64,000 bases of DNA. Origin: Hedera helix (lineage: Eukaryota; Streptophyta; Magnoliopsida; Apiales; Araliaceae). Both the position numbers and the translations under genes were made by a program. The DNA lies in NCBI GenBank assembly GCA_947179155.2, contig OX359282.1, positions 32,830,221 through 32,894,220 of the forward strand, given 5' to 3'. This document shows positions 24,901 to 37,664 of this stretch, piece by piece (the first letter of the stretch is position 1; the number at the start of each line of letters is the position of its first letter). The notes beneath the pieces are model-generated. The model made no database searches. It saw only the letters and a program-made list of their open reading frames with translations, and had not been told where the DNA came from.

Positions 24901-27169
24901 GGATGACATTTGAAAGGTAGAATGACTAATCAATTCAAGGGTTATAGGGATTATACATCAGATATATCATTCCTGATGCGTCTACTACAATTTTGGCCAG
25001 TAGAGATTAAAGCTTTCAGGCCTGCAAGCCACACATCTGCCTCAACTTTGTCCTTGCAAATCTATGGAACAGGAACAATTAAAGATATTCGATGTGGTAG
25101 AAGTGTGAAACAAATCCGTCACCAAATCTCACATTGGTTTGAGATCAAAGACCGAAGTGAAGAATTACTTTCACTAACCAGATCAAGAGATCTTTCACCG
25201 TTGTTATATATAAGTGAAAATGACAAGTACTCCTCCTCGGGTCGGCGATATCTTTTAAAAACAGGCTGCAGTAGCAAATTAGCAAGTTTAGCTTTTAGAT
25301 TACATTTTTTCTTGTCAGAAACTGAACAAAAACTCTTGGTACAATCATCATCTAATGCAGGTTAGAAGAACTTTAAACATAAATGTATCAATCACCCTAA
25401 AAAAATAGGAGCTAACTAACAGTTCTCTGCCCAGGTAAAATCTTTGAAACATTCGATAACTTCAGATTCCTTTCTTCTCCACAAGAGTACCAGACGAGAG
25501 TTGTTTCATCCTGTACATATTCGCAAAAAAGCTAAGTATTGATGCACTCAAGTTTATTGATTTGCATATCACAATTTTCCATAGAGGCAAGACTAAACAT
25601 TATGGAACTGATAATTTATAATTACATTTAATTATAATAATATCTATACATAGAACATGCCTATCAATGAAGGTGTCTAGTTAAAGTTTCAATCACATAA
25701 GGGATACTTAGTAATGAATGGGGGATAGGAATTTCAACAGTGATGATCAGAAAAATATTTAAGCACGGAAACTATAAAATGGAGACGCAACTCTCAAATC
25801 ACTTGATCTGAATAGATTTCACTGATAGATATCACATGTTAAACTAAAGTTAATTGTAAAATACAATAAAACAGTTTCCCAGACTTAATTGTAAAATACA
25901 ACAAAACAGTTTCCCAGACAATCCATTAAGTATTCTTTCACTGATAGATGAGTAATTCATTTTGAATCACAATCAGGTGCAAGAAATAAAACATTATACA
26001 GATGTAAGTTACTAGAACTGATGGAACTATTTGAAGAACACTGATCCTATACTGGCTGCTAAGCTGACATCAGTGAATGAAAATGTTCAGATTCTCTTCT
26101 TGTTGTGAAACGAAACTATTCCATCACTATATAAGCCCCTCTGCTTTCTCCGATACTGTTTGATAGATATATATACAGTTTTCAACATATAGGTCACTTA
26201 CTTTTTTTCCACAGATACTTACAAGAACTTAATTTTAGGTTCAGAAAAGCTGCATAAATATGATAACCATTCAGGAGCATATCATAGTTATGGGTTAGCT
26301 TATGCCCTTCCTAATAAAGCTTCCGTCTTAACCAGTGAGGTAAGTTTAGCAGATTGGAAATCTGAAGCCAAAAAGAAATAGTAATAACTCACAGGAGAAA
26401 CTCTGAATGGACAAAACTTAGGCTTTCCCTTCCGGCTGTACTTAATTAACTGGGTGCCTTTTTTCAATGCAAGTATTGCCTGGAAAGGAAAAAAAGGACA
26501 TCCAGCATGTTACCCAAAATAGATATTTAGCAATAAGTATATCATGTGTCAAATAAAATTTAGATATAGAAAAGCATGCAGTAAAGCAATTAACGGGAGA
26601 GTGAGTATTAAACATTTATTACATCAAGCGTAGTAGAATGAAGCTTATAATACAAAGGAAAAGGTGTGAGCCAAGACTATAAAGAGACATAATATTCCGA
26701 ATTTATCATTATTTTTATACTATCATATCTAGTGTAACACTAATACTACTAAATTCTTAGCTAATATGAAGGTACATTGATAATCTATCATATTAAAAAG
26801 GTATATCTAATTTTGGAACAGGGAGTTGTAGTTTAATTTGACATATGTGAAAATTGACTAATTGAAGTATGATTCCACTTCAGCTCCTTCGCACACAAAT
26901 ACAAAGAAGACTTGATGACAACAAAATTTGGCATTACATGATACTAAAATTAACATAGAAGCCTAAATATAATTGTTGCTCTGTACAATTTATCTTCAGA
27001 TTTTCGATTTGGGTATTTAATAATTTTCACCATTTAACTAATCCATTAAGAAATCTCTTACGGGTATATCTCAAATTTAAACATGTATGTACGTGTAGAG
27101 AAAGAGAAAATAGAAAGTGACCTGCTCGACGTCACGGTCAGGATTGCCATAATTAGCAAGATCTGCCAT
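18987..27169 (-). CDS. PRAF-type PH, RCC1-repeat, FYVE and BRX protein, nine exons
   Basis: Exons in gene order: 27169-27122, 26479-26393, 25510-25421, 25265-25179, 25061-24957, 23403-21262, 21149-21003, 20337-19874, 19149-18987. All introns are GT-AG and join in frame to 1110 aa, the usual PRAF length (about 1100). Residues 12-135 are a PH domain (GTQLIKYSRKGKPKF, YLSFSLIYNNGERSLDLICKD, final VEADVWLAGLKAL). About 239-620 hold seven RCC1 repeats, a beta-propeller with recurring LFTWGDG and LGHG motifs. A FYVE-type zinc finger follows with Cys633, 636, 649, 652, 657, 660, 681, 684 and the RKRHHCYNCG core. A coiled coil spans roughly 833-890. The C-terminal BRX-type domain has FEPGVYVTLIQL and EEWWKEN. 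Plant PRAF proteins bind phosphoinositides and act as candidate guanine-nucleotide exchange factors; some work in vascular and root patterning. Membrane or endosome association is inferred from PH and FYVE. Confidence 0.95.
20444..20525. mobile_element. Stowaway MITE in PRAF intron 7
   Basis: 82 bp beginning CTCCCTCCATTCCAAAATAT and ending in an inverted match, CTTCCTCCATCTGTTCC when read in reverse complement. TA lies directly outside both ends (20442-20443 and 20526-20527), the Stowaway/Tc1-Mariner target duplication. It lies in the intron between exons 21149-21003 and 20337-19874. Confidence 0.85.
23492..23509. repeat. 18-base G run in PRAF intron 5
   Basis: A G18 run about 90 bases upstream of the 3' splice site of the large exon. 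In the pre-mRNA it is a C run next to pyrimidine-rich sequence and may extend the polypyrimidine tract. Confidence 0.9.
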
Positions 27170-28729
27170 TCCATATGAAACAACTCTTAGGAATTATCCG
27201 CCGAAGAGGAAGCGATTTCTTCTTCCAAACCATCCGCCTAGTCTTCATTGATGCCAATGCAATTTGTTGAGGCCTACCATCAACTGATCAACTTTCCAAA
27301 AAAAAAAAACCCTTCAAATTTTTTAGTTTAATAAAAAAAAAACCAACTGATCTTAATCCAAATCCCGGAGTTGATCACCAATATTTATTTTTTTGATTTT
27401 TGCTAATTTTTTATCCAAACAAACAGCACTAATGATCCTCCTATTTATTAATGCATTAATCTACGTTCGAGAATGAGTTGATTCATATTGCTTGGACAAA
27501 TTGGAAATGTAAATGGGAAAATTGGGTTTGATTAGAACAGATCCGAGACACAGAAAGAAAGAGAAGAAAATGAGGAGAGAGAAAGTTTTGGGGAACATTT
27601 GCAGATGAAGAGAAAGGGAGGCGATATTGGCGCGCTTATTTGGCCCTATTAAGTATTAACAAACCTTGTAGAAAGTACTACGTATTTTTATTTTTAAAAT
27701 AAGTTACAACTTTTTAAAATTAATTTTGATGCGACCATTGAGCAATAAATCGAACTTGCCCCGCACCAAAAATCAATTAAATTGCATTAATAAAATTACA
27801 CCAACGTATTTATAAATGTTAAAAAATCACATATGTAATTTAGTTTAGTATTTTATAATTTATTGCACTATCAAAATTGCGTCACACCAATAATATTTAT
27901 TATATATACTTTTTAAGTTACAGATGCTGGCATTTATAAAAATTGTAACCGATTTATTTATGAAAATAATATTTTTTGATCATTTCTTGTTTGCTATTTT
28001 TTTTTTATATGTAATTAGTAATGTAGTATTTTACTATTTAGATTTTTTTTGTTGAATTTTTGACAAATTAGTATTTTAGCAAATTGATTCCTTATTGGAG
28101 ATTTATTTATTATAAATGAGTGTTTATTGTAGACTTAGTTCATAAAATTTTATATTTTTGTATTTCCACTCTAACTTGATTTGTTTTCAAAATTGTAATC
28201 TCTAACACGATTCTCTCTTTCTCATAGAAAAAATATTTTTCAGTATATATATATTCAATTGGTTTTAAACCTAAAATCGCACTGTCCTAATTATAAATAA
28301 TTTCATGTGCTATTTTAGATTTGTCAAATCACACTTAAGTAGTTTCACACTAATATCCGTTAAAGAATTTTAAGTGAACCAATTTTCATATATAAATCTA
28401 CCCACAAATGTGACCATACAATGAGACGAGATTATATTACACGTCTCACATCTATCCTCAATCTTATATTTTTTTATATATTAGTCCCATTTTTCTCGAG
28501 TTAAAACTTAATAATTATTTTTATCTCTATGAAAAATTTATATCATAGCAGGATTAATACTTTGTAAATCTTTTAAATAAAAAATTTAATTTTAATTATA
28601 TTTAAATTAATACATACATAGAAATTAATTATATTTTAGAACATAAAATAAAATAAAATAAAAAAATCAAATAATAATAATATATAAACCCACACACAAA
28701 GACATAGATTTAATTATTTAATATATAAT
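27170..28729. other. PRAF 5'UTR/promoter and AT-rich intergenic DNA
   Basis: The first 450 bases or so are the 5' region of the PRAF gene. TTGGCGCG at 27627-27634 matches the E2F consensus TTSSCGSS but is a single site. Beyond 27700 the sequence is AT-rich with no gene seen. Confidence 0.5.
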
Positions 28730-31700
28730 TGTAATGTCCTAGAATTTCCACGTCTTTATTAATTAAATTATTAATTTAATTTCCAACGAGTTAGTTTTAC
28801 GAGATTATTTAAATCTTTTTATGTGATTAATTAATTATGTGATTAAATAATTATGTAATTAATTACTAAAATTAATTAAAGGGGGTCACTAATATGTTAT
28901 TAAATTAGTGAACAAACCCTAAAGTTTTAATATCAAAATAATTGATAAGTTTCCTATTAATTAAATATTCAATTAAATTGAATATAATGAGGGCATTAAA
29001 TATAATAAATTAATTAATATGATTATTAATTAATGTAAATAATGTGAAATATTAATAATAATATTTATTAGTCCATTTAGTAATTTAATACTTATGGGTT
29101 AGAATATTTAATTATTTATTCAATGTAATTATTTATTTAATCATGGATTGAATAATTAATGTGTAAATTATTAAATTAGCCCAACATGGGTCAATTAGTA
29201 GCCCAAGTGGAGAATAATAAAATTTGACAATTTAGTAGCCCAAACAATTTAATAGAAGCCCAATTGGTATTTTAAATTAAAGCCCAATGATTGACCCACT
29301 TGGAAAATACTTAAATTAACTATTAATTGTTTAAAAGTGGAATGTGACACTCATTTTGGGACAAATCAAAAGTCATCAGCCGACCATCATGTGGGAGATG
29401 AGAGAGAAAATTGATTTTGTTTTATTTTAATTTATTTTCCATTTATTTAATTATTGGTTGCTTGTTTTATTTTTTTAAGTACATGAACCATGCTTCTTTT
29501 CACCAACTAAGTCATGGCTAGCTTTCTTGTGTAAGTATCCATATAGGGGCATGGGCTAAATTATTAGATATATTATGTATCTATCATATTTGCAAGTATA
29601 CTTACAATTTAGTAGTTTTTGAAAGTCATTTCTCATCTTTTATTTTCAAACAAAAGAGAGAGCTAGAGAGCATTTGAGAGGGTGAGAAAATTTGAGAGCA
29701 AAATACTAAGAGAAGAGAAGGAGTCTTGGTTCATGTCATATTCCTTCACAACTTCTTTTAAATAAAACCATTAAATAAAGTTTAAATCAAGGTAATGGTT
29801 ATTTTAAATAAAGTTTTGTTTTTAAATTAAATAAATCATCATGTTAGTATAAACATGTTAATATAGTTATTAATGTGTAGTTGTAATATTTATGCCATGC
29901 TTGAGTTTAATAGGTTTGGTTTGTATTTTGGTATATTTTATATGCTAAAATATGTGTTTAATAGTGTGTAAACAAGTTTTGGAATTTATGTCCAAAAATA
30001 TTTTTATAAAACTTAGGTTTGATGTTCTAATATTATAGAACATTAAATCATGAGAAAAACAAAGTTTGAATCACTCAAAATGGAGTTATACACAAAAAGT
30101 TATGATTTGTGGTAGTTTATATGATGTAAAATTTTTTATAAAAAAATAATGATATTAAATCATGAAAAATTAATTTTTCATGTTATAAATTAATATAAGG
30201 TGATTGATAATTTTTTTGGATTTTTATTGAGGATTTAAAGCTTAGTTGATGGTATATTTTTATTTAAAATGTGTGTGCCGGAACACTGTTCACATTCTGC
30301 GAAGAAGAAATTTTTTTTAAGGGTTTCCGCGCATTGCGCGCGCAGCCACTGTTCACCGAAAACACGGAGCCAAACGACGTCGTTTGGTGTTCGTAAAAAG
30401 TTACTCCGCGCGTACGCGCGGAAGCCGTATCCGGCTTTTTAAAAACGGCGTCGTTTTGGGCCGTATAATCTGAAACGCGCGCCATGCGCGGTAAGAAATT
30501 TTCGGCGCAATTACGATTCTGCCCCTCCGTGTTTTTCTTGGCAGAATTACCATTTTGCCCTCAGATCAGTTTTCTGATTAATTACGAAATTGCCATCGGT
30601 CCGATTTTTTAACTTAATTACGAAAATGCCATTCGGGTAAATTTTAATTAATTTAAATATTTGAAAATTAATTTAAAATTATAACAAAAATAATAATAAT
30701 ACAAAAATAATATCGGGGAGGATATTTTTCATTAAGTTGAATATTTAAATATTTTAAATATTAATCTAGTTAGCTAATCATGGTTAAGTTAAATAAATTT
30801 ATTATTTATTATTTTAAATGTTAATAATAAATAAAGATGATAAATTAGCAATTATTATTTAATGCCTATTAAATAATACTTAAAGAGAGATAAAATTTAT
30901 AAATGAATTATTTATTATTTAAATATTATTAAATAAGAAATAAGGATAATTAAGTAATTAATTATTATTTAATTAGCATTAAATAACGATTAATGGAAAT
31001 TAAGTTATTAGAAGTAATAATTTATTATTTAATTTAAATAATAAATAAGAATGATTTAATTATTATTTAACATTAAATAATAATTATAATTAATTAAATA
31101 ATTAATTATTATTTAATTAACATTAAATAATAATTAAAGAGGATTAAGATTAGTAAACTATTATTTAATTTTCTTAAATTAAATAATAAGTAAGGTTAAT
31201 TACTTAGTTAATTATTGGTTGATTAATATTAAATTAAAGAAGGTTAAAATTAAGTTAATAATTATTTATTATTTAGTTATAATTAAATAATAAGTAAGTA
31301 CAATTAGTTATTATTTATTTTAAATAATAACTTGAGTTAATTAATTAATTTCTATTTAACCAAGATTAAATAGTAATTAAATAGAGATTGAGTTAATAAA
31401 ATAAATTAAATTTAATTATGCTTTAATTAAACAATTGTAATAAGTTGTTTAAAGGTTTAATAAGTGTCCAACACTTAAGAAAAATATTTTCTAACTTATT
31501 AAATTATTAACCTAATATGATTAAGGGTCTATAAGGTTAATAATATTGGTTTGACTAATGTAATTTATGTGTGAGTACTTATGTGGTAAATAAGTCATTA
31601 TTAAGCGTATAGTTATGCAAATACGCCGTACTAATTATTAGACCGACTTTATTAATGTTAGGTCTTTCAAAGCAAGTTAGTTAAAGCTAGACATTTATTG

Positions 31701-32670
31701 TAGCTGAGCAGACAGGCAAGTTCTCTAACCCTACTCATTTATTGTTGAACAGGTTTCTATACTTGTATTTATTGTCAAAGCTTGAAGTGGTTTAATTATT
31801 TAAAATTATCCCACATCCATATTGTTTATAAAATCGCACTTAGTGCACTTGAAGCTTATTAGTTCTTGATTCATGAACTGAATTAAAAATGTCAAAAGCT
31901 AATAGTTCAGCTAGACATTACGTTTATAAATTCAATACTTGAATACTTTTAAAAGCTTATCCAAACCATTGTTGGGTGCAGATTTCTTATATTAAGTCTG
32001 AGAATTGAACAACCCTAAATTAGGGGATTTTGTGTCGGGAAACCGACTTTGGCGCCAGTGACTAAATGTAATGCATATACAGCGGGTTGAATAGGCTGAT
32101 CCCCTTGAAAATCAAACAACTCAAAGGGTCAGAGGAAACTCTATTATACCCTCGTTAGTTCAGGGTTCTTAGTGACCGCTCAGTATTTTAAGATTCAAAT
32201 ATTCTGTTTATTAAAAATTTGAATCTTGTTTCATTCACAATTGTTATATCTATTGTTGAATCATTGATGATATTTCTCATTCATTCATGATATATTAAAT
32301 CTCTATGATTGTTCTAAACTTGCTGAGCAAACTAGTTGCTCATTCTTCCTATATCATGAACCATTTTTCAGATAGACCTGATTGCTCAAAGAAGGATAAG
32401 GGAAAAGGAAAAGCCAGAGATTAAGTTAGCTTATGCATGCTAATTAGATATTAAATGTGTATTTACTGTTGAAATACCTTTTGTAATTCCTTATGATAGA
32501 AACTGTTTTATATTAAGGTTGATAGACCCTGGTATTGTAACCTTTTGAAGGGAACCAATATGTATTATTCCGCGATATTTAAATGCAATGTATGTATTTA
32601 ATTGTTAGTAATGTGTTGAATAGTGAGAACCAAACTCGAGGTTATGGAACCCGAATTTGGGGTCGTCACA
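28730..32670. mobile_element. Large solo LTR (3.9 kb), Ty3/gypsy type likely
   Basis: One end reads TGTAATGTCC and the other GGTCGTCACA, giving the TG...CA LTR ends; read from the other strand the unit starts TGTGACGACCCC, common in plant gypsy LTRs. The flanks are ATAAT at 28725-28729 and ATAAT at 32671-32675, a 5 bp target duplication, although the area is AT-rich. No second LTR, gag or pol frame lies nearby, so a solo LTR left by recombination is the simplest reading. The inside is AT-rich with a CpG-dense block at 30270-30560. Orientation is unresolved, and a nonautonomous element without recognised ends is the alternative. Confidence 0.65.
30270..30560. other. CpG-dense, palindrome-rich core of the solo LTR
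   Basis: About 290 bases with many CpG sites inside very AT-rich DNA. Contains perfect palindromes CCGCGCGTACGCGCGG and AAACGACGTCGTTT, repeated CACTGTTCAC segments, and two related GACGTCGTTT/GGCGTCGTTT blocks. This may be the promoter part of the LTR. An ORF over this block on the minus strand (30264-30485) looks like a by-product of the composition. Confidence 0.7.
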
Positions 32671-33118
32671 ATAATAATATAAATATTAATTTAATTAAGA
32701 TATAACTATTCAGGAACGGGAAAAGCAAATACTATCCCCCCTCTCCATGTATAATTATTCGGTGATTCCTCCGTCTCCCCGCCTTGCGGTGAGAATTAAA
32801 ATCACCACCCCGTTCGGGGCACGCGTGGGTATCATCTTGGAGACGGGGCAACCCATAAAAGAATTTTGTTTAAAAAATTAATGCTTCTAATATTTTGATA
32901 AATAACATTTTAAATAATATAGAGAATAATGTACAACTGTACTTGGTAAAGCAAATTGATTTTGACAACCACTCATAATAACCTCTTTATTTTTTTATCA
33001 TATAAAAAGACTTAATTTTAATTAATAAAATAAGAATCGATAAAAAACAAACCTGATATTAATGAAATCGTAAAAATTACTTGCATGCATGCATGCATGT
33101 TTAATTTGTAAAGCTGCA
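32671..33118. other. Short GC-rich relic between two elements
   Basis: Bases 32750-32865 are GC-rich (CCGTCTCCCCGCC, CCCCGTTCGGGGC, GGAGACGGGGC) and look like a decayed transposon end, but I cannot assign it. A (GCAT)n run lies at 33080-33100. Confidence 0.4.
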
Positions 33119-33230
33119 TCTATTATATATACTAAAATGCAGTACATAACACCGTTACTTGACAAGTGACTTTCTATTATATATACTAAAATGCAGTACA
33201 TAACACCGTTGCTTGACAAGTGGCTTTCTC
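33119..33230 (+). repeat. Tandem copy of the Helitron 5' end
   Basis: Two copies, 33119-33174 and 33175-33230, each starting TCTATTATATATACTAAAAT and containing GCAGTACATAACACCGTT, with two or three differences. Only the first has the expected A before TC, so the second is a duplicate or an older nested end. Confidence 0.85.
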
Positions 33231-34239
33231 ACAATGAAACACATGTCTTACGTATTTAATACTCTCAATCCTTACTACGATTTTGGGAATTTACCCCACT
33301 TTTTATAATTTTTTAATATTATACATTTTATATAATTATACCATACATATAACTTACTTCCCAAATTACTAACCATAATTACCCATTAAATCCGGCTTTT
33401 GAAATTTTAAAATATTACATACCATTTATAATATTATATTTTACATTATATCATACATAATATTATTAAATAAATAATAACAATTGAGCTGAATCATTAC
33501 TCCTGCTTTTCGTATTTTATAATATTATACTACACATTATACCTTAAACAAGTAAAAAAATACAATTTAGTAACCATTATATACCATTTATAATATTATA
33601 CCACACACAAATAATAACAAAATAATTTTTATAATGTATGGTATAATCTACACGATCACTACAAATCTAAATTTAATTATGTTCAAACATAGTTATTATA
33701 TCCTAAAAATAAAATCAGTACATATCTAAACTATTTTGATAATCTCAAGTGCTCTGTTAATCTCAACTGCAAAAATGTTATCATTACTAATTTAATTATA
33801 TTATAACGTAATATTATACCATTTATTTACACTTATATAACAACATAAATTATATTACAACGTAATATTATACCATTTATCTCAATTCCACGTTAAATCT
33901 AAACTTATACCACGTGTCGCTCTATGATGAAATATTACTGAAAATGTCACTCGCAGCTTGCACTTTCAGTAAAACCTTAATACACCCATTTTTTTAATTA
34001 TTTCACATACACAGAATAATTCAACATATCTTAATTCGATATACATATCACATCTCACAATTGGATATTTCTATATTTTTTCGGCTTTCAAAAATCAGAT
34101 CATACTCACCATAAAAATAATTATTTTTACATTCAGACTATTCTCACAGACAATAAAATTATTTTAACTCATACAATTCACGCCTATGTATTAGACTTTT
34201 AAAAATTAATTTTATCTCACAAAAAAAATAATATTAATT

Positions 34240-34505
34240 CCATAATTACACAATAAAATTGTAATATAACCAATAAATATTTTGCGATTACAAAATTGCA
34301 TCAAATCCATGTTATGACTGTCATGCAACAATTTCTAATTTTTTTTACATATAATATTAATTATCTGATAATCCATAATTACACAATAAAATTGTAATAT
34401 AACCAATAAATATGTTGCGATTACAAAATTGCATCAAATCCATGTTATGACTGTCATGCAACAATTTCTAATTTTTTTTACATATAATATTACTTATCTG
34501 ATAAT
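34240..34505. repeat. 133 bp tandem duplication inside the Helitron
   Basis: Copies start at 34240 and 34373 (CCATAATTACACAATAAAAT) and are almost identical, so this duplication is recent relative to most of the window. Confidence 0.9.
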
Positions 34506-34685
34506 ATTATTAGATCCCCAACTTTTGGCAACTCTCCCAACCAAAAATAAAACTTCTCCGTAAATATTGCATTAGGATTCGAAACTAAATCCATAATTAC
34601 TTTATCCAATACATTCGAATTTGTACATATAATATTATTATTTTTTACCTCCCAAAGTTGTTGCAAATAACTCTACCACAAAAAA

Positions 34686-34995
34686 TATTGCATAATTTAA
34701 GCAATCTCAATTTGATCTTATCAAATTAATTCAGTTTAGAATATTATCCAATTAAAATTCCATTAATTTTAGCAATCTCAAATCCTCAAATCCCATTAAT
34801 TTAATCTTAACAAATCAGACCACTATCATAAAAAATAGAATGTAACCCATAAATATGACTGTCATTCAATAATTTTAAATTGTTGTAAATAAATCAACCA
34901 CCTAAAAATATTGCATAATTTAAGCAATCTCAATTTGATCTTATCAAATTAATTCAGTTTTGAATATTATTCAATTAAAATCTCATTAATTTAAG
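34686..34995. repeat. Second repeat pair inside the Helitron
   Basis: A segment with TTGCATAATTTAAGCAATCT then GATCTTATCAAATTAATTCA occurs near 34688 and again near 34910, separated by about 220 bases, with several differences. Confidence 0.75.
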
Positions 34996-35711
34996 CAATC
35001 TCAAATTGAATATAACACAATCGAATATTATCCAATAAATTGAAAATTCAATATTATCCCATTAAAATATATAAGTATAGCACAAAAAATAATATTAATT
35101 TTTTTTTGGTCACAAATCATATAAAATTGCAAAATTAAAGAAATACCAAATAGATAATAATCCAATTTTATGTATGATTGGTCTACACAATTTTTATAAT
35201 AACCCTATAAATATATACCACCTATTTCATTCTAAATCACACCATATAACAGTTTTTTTCTTCATATATTTTGCTTCTATATGGTAAGCTTATTTTTCTT
35301 TTGTTATTGCTCTTTTTCTATTTCTATTACATTCTGTTTCTTTGCCTCATCATGAATCTGACTTCAAATTTTCTTTCTACTTCTATTTCATTCTGAACAT
35401 TTGTCTCACCACGAATCTGACTTCAACTTTTTCATTGTTTAATTATTTAGCTAGCGCAACTACTAAATACAATTGTCTTGTTAACATCAGTCCCGTAAAA
35501 AGAAACGTGAAAAATTAAGGGACAAATAACTAAACTCTGAAATATGCCTTGCTTCTATAAAGGTGACTACATAAACAGTATTAAGATGATATTGTTGAAT
35601 AAGAAGATATATATACATACATAAACTTTACCTTTACTATAACAACTTGACATCTACAAATTGTTTACCTTTATTATAACAACTTAACATCTACAAGTTA
35701 TTCCTTCGTAG

Positions 35712-36116
35712 GATGGCAGAATACAAGCCAATATTAAAAGAATACTTTAAAATAAATTTCAACCATTGGTCAAGGAAAACAAAATTTTTATTATCACCAA
35801 TTTTGTTGTTAGTCAGAACAGTAGTTCTTTTAAAGCTACCAAACATTCATATAAGATTAATTTCGTATATTCCACCTTATTGCAAGAGTCAGATAATGCT
35901 TCAATTCATACATATGGACTCCAATTCAGTTCATTTGATCAAATACTAGCTAGCGCGATTGATGATTCCTACTTAGTTGGTATGTTTCACAATGATTTTG
36001 AAGCCATCTTTTTTATACAAAATTTATTATTTAACTGTATAATTGTAATGTTGTGTGTTTAGGTGTTATTGCTCAACTAAATGCAATTGGAGATTTACAA
36101 CTCAGCACAACAAAGT
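35712..36116 (+). pseudogene. RPA1-like OB-fold gene fragment carried by the Helitron
   Basis: Two exon-like parts, 35712 to about 35980 and from about 36062 to 36116, separated by an intron with GTATGT and TTTAG borders. The reading frame gives QANIKRIL, an in-frame TAA, then NKFQPLVKENKIFIITNF and later YGLQFSSFDQIL, DSYLVGVIAQLNAIGDL and a stop. This matches the N-terminal OB-fold block of the RPA70-like (DUF223) proteins that Helitrons of plants often carry. The TAA at 35748-35750 breaks the frame, and the upstream exon with the start was not found. Intact versions bind single-stranded DNA; this one should not give a full protein. Confidence 0.7.
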
Positions 36117-36699
36117 AAGAGAGTTAATATTGAATTAACTGATAACATGTAAACTATACATATTGCTCAAAACTACAATTATACAATAGATTCGTATGAT
36201 TTTTTGTTATAATGTTGTATTCATATATCAGTCAAACTATATTGACTTGCCGCAATTTCAAATTGATATTATCCAATAATTTATTTTTTGAATTGTTTTA
36301 TTATCTCATTTTTTGCTAATAACTCTGACACATAAATATATGATATTATCCAATAATTTTAATTTTTAATTTTTTAAAAAATAATTCTCAAGCAAAAAAA
36401 TATGTAATATTATCCCATCATTGGGCTTTAGAACTTTATTTACAAAAAAAATTCATGCATAATTTTTTTAATTTTTAAATTCCTTAATCAGACAAAAAAA
36501 AATTAATATTATCTCATAAATACAAATCTAAACTGATATTATATCCCAAAATTGCATCAATTCTAAATTGATATTATATCCCATAATTTTATTTTTATAT
36601 TATCTCAAATTGATTGGTGATTAATCTAAACAATTTTTAATTTTTAATTTTTTTTAAGAAAACGAATAATCCCGCCGCAACGCGCGGGGTTGTATCTAG

Positions 36700-37664
36700 T
36701 TACCTAGCTACGATGGAGGCTAGTCACGTTGGTTCATAATCATCACAAAAATTCTGATCAAGAATGTATAACTATTATTTTCTGTGCCGGATTCAGATCC
36801 TACACAATTATTGGATCCATACCGGTTTATTTCATAAAAAAAAATAGAGCGGGCTTAGCTCAAACGGGCTGAACTTAAAATAGACTGGACTAAAACAGGT
36901 TGAGTTGATAATACTCAATTTTTTTCGGCTGAAAATTAGGAGCCCAATCCCCAGAACTAAAGGGGCTGGACTGGTTGAGGAGCTTTGGGCTTTTTAAACC
37001 TAACTTAGATTATGCTGCCATATGTTCAACTTCTTATCGTACTTAATCAAGTCATCTAATTGTTATCATTTTACACGCGAGACTACCAAAATAAATAAGG
37101 AAGAATTATATTTAGTAGTATATTTTTAAAAAATATTATAACAAAAGTGTATATATAAAATATTTTTAAAATTAGTCCATCTTTAATATTTAATTTTCAA
37201 ATTAGTGTATTGTTATTCCTTTAATTTAGTTAGGTAATTTGATGAACTGGTTTCAAATTTCAAAATTTTAAATTCAAATTACTTAACAATATCTACACCA
37301 TTAATTACTCTGATGTTTTTTTTCTTTCGTTTTCTTTAAACTTCCTCCGTTGTTTTCTCTTTCTTCCATTTTCTCTTCCTCTGTCGTTTTTTTTCATCTT
37401 CTCCAACACTTCATACCCACTTTCTCTTTCCTCTATTTTCTCTGCCGCTATCTCGACTTCATCTTCACGTTCATGGTGGTGTCAATGATCGGTGTCGTTA
37501 TAACCACCGTCAATCCCTTCTACACCACTGTTGATAAACTCATGGTGGCGTCAATGGAGTTTTTCGTGTTCATGGTGGCTCAAGAGTGGCGTCAATGGAG
37601 TATTCACGCTCATGGTGGTGTCAATGGAGTCTTCACGTTCATGGTAGGATTTCTCGATTTTTTC
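36700..37664. other. Intergenic stretch with CATGGTGG-type repeats
   Basis: No supported gene. Bases 37460-37650 contain several degenerate copies of TTCATGGTGGTGTCAATGGA. They lie in a 106-residue open frame (37350-37670) that looks repeat-derived. A GGGCT-rich patch at 36850-37010 may be transposon subterminal sequence. Confidence 0.45.

Larger units (their letters stand above)
33119..36699 (+). mobile_element. Nonautonomous Helitron, 3.6 kb
   Basis: The 5' end is TCTATTATATATACTAAAAT directly after an A (33118). The 3' end is CTAG at 36696-36699 followed by T, with a hairpin just upstream (CCCGC...GCGGG at 36671-36688). TC start, CTRR end, a 3' hairpin and insertion between A and T are the Helitron hallmarks. 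There is no Rep/helicase frame. It carries a broken RPA1-like gene (35712-36116) and internal tandem duplications. The first 57 bases are duplicated at 33175. Confidence 0.8.

Noticed and set aside
24910..25365. A 151-aa plus-strand ORF.
   Set aside because: It is antisense to two PH-domain exons of the PRAF gene (25265-25179 and 25061-24957), which read correctly on the minus strand.
30264..30485. 73-aa minus-strand ORF in the CpG-rich block.
   Set aside because: Few stops are expected in a GC-rich island, and the residues show no family pattern; it sits in an LTR.
32750..32865. A GC-rich patch that might be an RNA gene.
   Set aside because: I could not fit a tRNA cloverleaf, rRNA or snRNA to it. 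It looks like a decayed transposon end, but no partner end was found.
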